Assembly (NCBI GenBank): GCA_902779845.1
Contig: CACZCZ010000016.1
Coordinates: forward strand, 1-51,061
Direction: 5' to 3'
DNA: 51,061 nt
From: an uncultured Bacteroidales bacterium
GTDB taxonomy: Bacteria > Bacteroidota > Bacteroidia > Bacteroidales > Bacteroidaceae
The position numbers and the translations under genes were made by a program. Shown here in pieces: positions 49,450 to 51,061 of this stretch. Position 1 is the stretch's first letter, and every line of letters begins with the position of its first letter. The notes under the pieces were generated by a model. That model ran no database searches and was not told where the DNA came from. It saw only the letters and a list, made by a program, of their open reading frames with translations.

Positions 49450-50880
49450 ATGGATATCAACAACTTAATAGCGTCTGTGAATGACGTGATATGGGGCGAT
49501 TTTCTCATCTACGTACTAATCGCTTGCGGCTTGTGGTTTACATGGCGGACGCGCTTTGTGCAGTTCAGAATGGTGGGCGAGATGTTTCGCCTGCTGAAGG
49601 ACGCAACGGTAGATACGGCAGGAGGAGAGAAGCAGAAGGATGAAGACAAGACGAAGAAGAACATTTCCTCATTTCAGGCGTTTATCGTGAGTGTTTCCAC
49701 TCGAGTCGGAACGGGTAACTTAGCAGGTGTAGCCTCGGCGATCGCTATAGGAGGCCCTGGCGCCGTTTTCTGGATGTGGGTGATAGCACTCATCGGTTCT
49801 GCCACGGCGTTTGTCGAGTCAACACTGGCACAGTTGTATAAGCAGAGAAACCAGGATTCGTATATCGGAGGTCCTGCCTACTATATTCAGAAGGGTTTGA
49901 AGAATCGCTGGATGGCCATCTTCTTCGCCGTGTTCATCACGTTGCAGTTTGGTCTGACCAACAACTCCATTCAGGCGAATACCATGTGTACCGCCATGGA
50001 GGAAGCCTTTGGTCTGCCGCACTTGTGGGTGGGATGTACCATGGCCGCCGTTTCCCTGTTTATCGTCTTTGGCGGCATACAGCGCATTGCCAGCGTCTGC
50101 ACGGTGTTAGTGCCGATTATGGCTATTGGTTATCTGCTTCTTGCCATCGTTGTCATTGCCCTTAACATCGAGTTGGTGCCACATGTGTTCAAGGTCATCT
50201 TCCTCGATGCCTTCGGTATTCAGCAGGTGGCCGGAGGCGGCATAGGAATGACCATTATGATGGGTGTCAAGCGCGGCCTCTTCTCTAATGAGGCTGGTGA
50301 AGGTAGCGCGCCTAACGTGGCAGCGACGGCTACCACCTCACACCCCGTGAAACAAGGTCTTATTCAGGCGTTAGGTGTCTTTACGGACACGCTGCTGCTG
50401 TGTTCCTGCACGGCATTCATTATTATCATCAGCGGACTTTACACTTCATCCGGAAACGACGGTATTGTGCTGACACAGTCAGCCCTGCAGGCAGAAGTGG
50501 GTAATGCAGGTCCCATCTTCGTGGCATTAGCCATCTTCCTCTTTGCCTACTCCACCATTATAGGAAACTACTATTATGGCGAGGCCAATGTGCGCTTCAT
50601 CACGAAAAGTCCATTGGTGATGACCATCTATCGCATCCTTTCCGGAGGTGTAATGATTCTGTTCGGGGCTGTTGCAAGCTTTGACCTGGTGTGGAACCTG
50701 GTGGACTTCTTCATGGCGTTTCTCACCATCTGCAACCTCATTGCCATTGTCATCTTAGGTCGCTATGCCTTCCGTCTGCTCGATGACTATCGCGAGCAAA
50801 AGCGCCAAGGTATTCAGGAACCCACCTTCCACCGCAGTCTGCTTCCTGAACTGGAGAAGGAGATAGAATGTTGGGAATAG
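49450..50880 (+). CDS. Alanine/glycine:cation symporter (AGCS family)
   Basis: A 476-residue inner-membrane transporter with about 11 membrane segments. The family signature is clear: VSTRVGTGNLAGVASAIAIG, GGPGAVFWMWVIALIGSATA, YIGGPAYYIQKGL, GVKRGLFSNEAGEGSAPNVA. AGCS proteins import alanine or glycine with sodium or protons. Its own -7 element TATCTTTG lies at 49419-49426. Codon use and composition look native; it lies just outside the right end of the mobile unit and before the 5S gene. Confidence 0.93.
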   Translation: MDINNLIASVNDVIWGDFLIYVLIACGLWFTWRTRFVQFRMVGEMFRLLKDATVDTAGGEKQKDEDKTKKNISSFQAFIVSVSTRVGTGNLAGVASAIAIGGPGAVFWMWVIALIGSATAFVESTLAQLYKQRNQDSYIGGPAYYIQKGLKNRWMAIFFAVFITLQFGLTNNSIQANTMCTAMEEAFGLPHLWVGCTMAAVSLFIVFGGIQRIASVCTVLVPIMAIGYLLLAIVVIALNIELVPHVFKVIFLDAFGIQQVAGGGIGMTIMMGVKRGLFSNEAGEGSAPNVAATATTSHPVKQGLIQALGVFTDTLLLCSCTAFIIIISGLYTSSGNDGIVLTQSALQAEVGNAGPIFVALAIFLFAYSTIIGNYYYGEANVRFITKSPLVMTIYRILSGGVMILFGAVASFDLVWNLVDFFMAFLTICNLIAIVILGRYAFRLLDDYREQKRQGIQEPTFHRSLLPELEKEIECWE

Positions 50881-50891
50881 CGCCTACACTG

Positions 50892-50916
50892 ACCCGTGGG
50901 AGAGTAGGTGCCTGCC
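50892..50916 (+). pseudogene. Inverted fragment of 5S rRNA 3' end
   Basis: ACCCGTGGGAGAGTAGGT at 50892-50909 is an exact inverted copy of the same 18 bases in the 5S gene (50978-50995), followed by GCCTGCC against AGCCGCC. It has the sequence of a 5S 3' end on the plus strand without the rest of the gene. Confidence 0.7.
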
Positions 50917-50926
50917 TTTACGAAGA

Positions 50927-50959
50927 AAGCCCCGACTCACATAGTGTGAATCGGGGCTT
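50927..50959. terminator. Terminator hairpin between the symporter and 5S genes
   Basis: AAGCCCCGACTCACA pairs with TGTGAATCGGGGCTT across TAG. It can serve both the plus-strand symporter and the minus-strand rRNA operon. Confidence 0.85.
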
Positions 50960-50970
50960 CTTGTAAAAGG

Positions 50971-51061
50971 GGCGGCTACCTACTCTCCCACGGGTGTGCA
51001 GTACCATCGGCGCAAGCGGGCTTAACTTCTCTGTTCGGGATGGGAAGAGGTGGAACCCCGC
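50971..51061 (-). rRNA. rrf: 5S ribosomal RNA, 3' part (window ends inside the gene)
   Basis: The reverse complement reads GGTTCCACCTCTTCCCATCC then CGAACAGAGAAGTTAAGCCC, CGCCGATGGTACTGC and GTGGGAGAGTAGGT, the standard bacterial 5S sequence from loop B to the 3' end. About 91 of roughly 112 bases are in view. The rest of the rRNA operon lies to the right. Confidence 0.93.

Overview
The window looks like chromosomal DNA of a Bacteroidales bacterium, most likely Prevotellaceae. Evidence: promoters of the Bacteroidota type (-7 element TAnnTTTG, -33 element TTTG/TTG), the BlaI/BlaR1-TonB, PadR/PspC and YozG/DUF2975 pairs typical of the group, pectin-degrading glycosidases, and a BT4734/VirE-type primase-helicase. 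Assignment below family level is not possible from this sequence alone.

Layout. 1-3.4 kb: the end of one ECF sigma gene, then an ECF sigma / membrane anti-sigma-like / secreted-protein operon. 3.6-5.8 kb: an HTH/DUF2975 pair and a three-gene HipBST-type toxin-antitoxin operon with three copies of an operator. 6.0-10.5 kb: a short MGMT-type protein, a second sigma/membrane-protein operon, and an AbiE type IV toxin-antitoxin pair. 10.7-17.5 kb: PspC/PadR envelope-stress operon, small exported proteins, a membrane-anchored HTH regulator and a BlaI/BlaR1 pair. 17.9-29.9 kb: purN, then a plus-strand run for rhamnogalacturonan-I side chains and backbone (GH27, PL11, GH51, GH43), followed by a D-2-hydroxyacid dehydrogenase, leuB and a TPR protein. 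30-34.9 kb: SWIM/SNF2 helicase, Nudix hydrolase, S41 peptidase lipoprotein. 34.9-36.8 kb: a RAYT-like HUH transposase flanked on both sides by arrays of REP-like hairpin repeats, one array running into a truncated vsr. 37.3-46 kb: a defence/repair island (vsr, DUF2357 nuclease, HATPase/AlbA-type protein, nuclease-helicase with DUF2075, DinD, AlkD). 46.2-49.3 kb: a compact 3.1-kb unit with perfect 19-bp terminal inverted repeats and iterons at both ends, carrying a DUF6078-like gene and a VirE-type primase-helicase. 49.4-51.1 kb: an AGCS amino-acid symporter and the 3' part of a 5S rRNA gene on the minus strand.

Two features cut across the window. First, repeat DNA sits in frame inside many otherwise normal genes (anti-sigma-like protein, sigma factor, PspC, BlaR1, hydroxyacid dehydrogenase, Vsr, DUF2075 helicase, AlkD), in the manner of the Rickettsia palindromic elements. 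Second, a conserved block (GTGCGG, GTGCG, TGTTAAGAAATA) recurs five times upstream of minus-strand genes. The most interesting candidates for an undescribed system are the TIR/iteron unit at 46168-49278 and the RAYT with its two REP arrays at 34944-36715.
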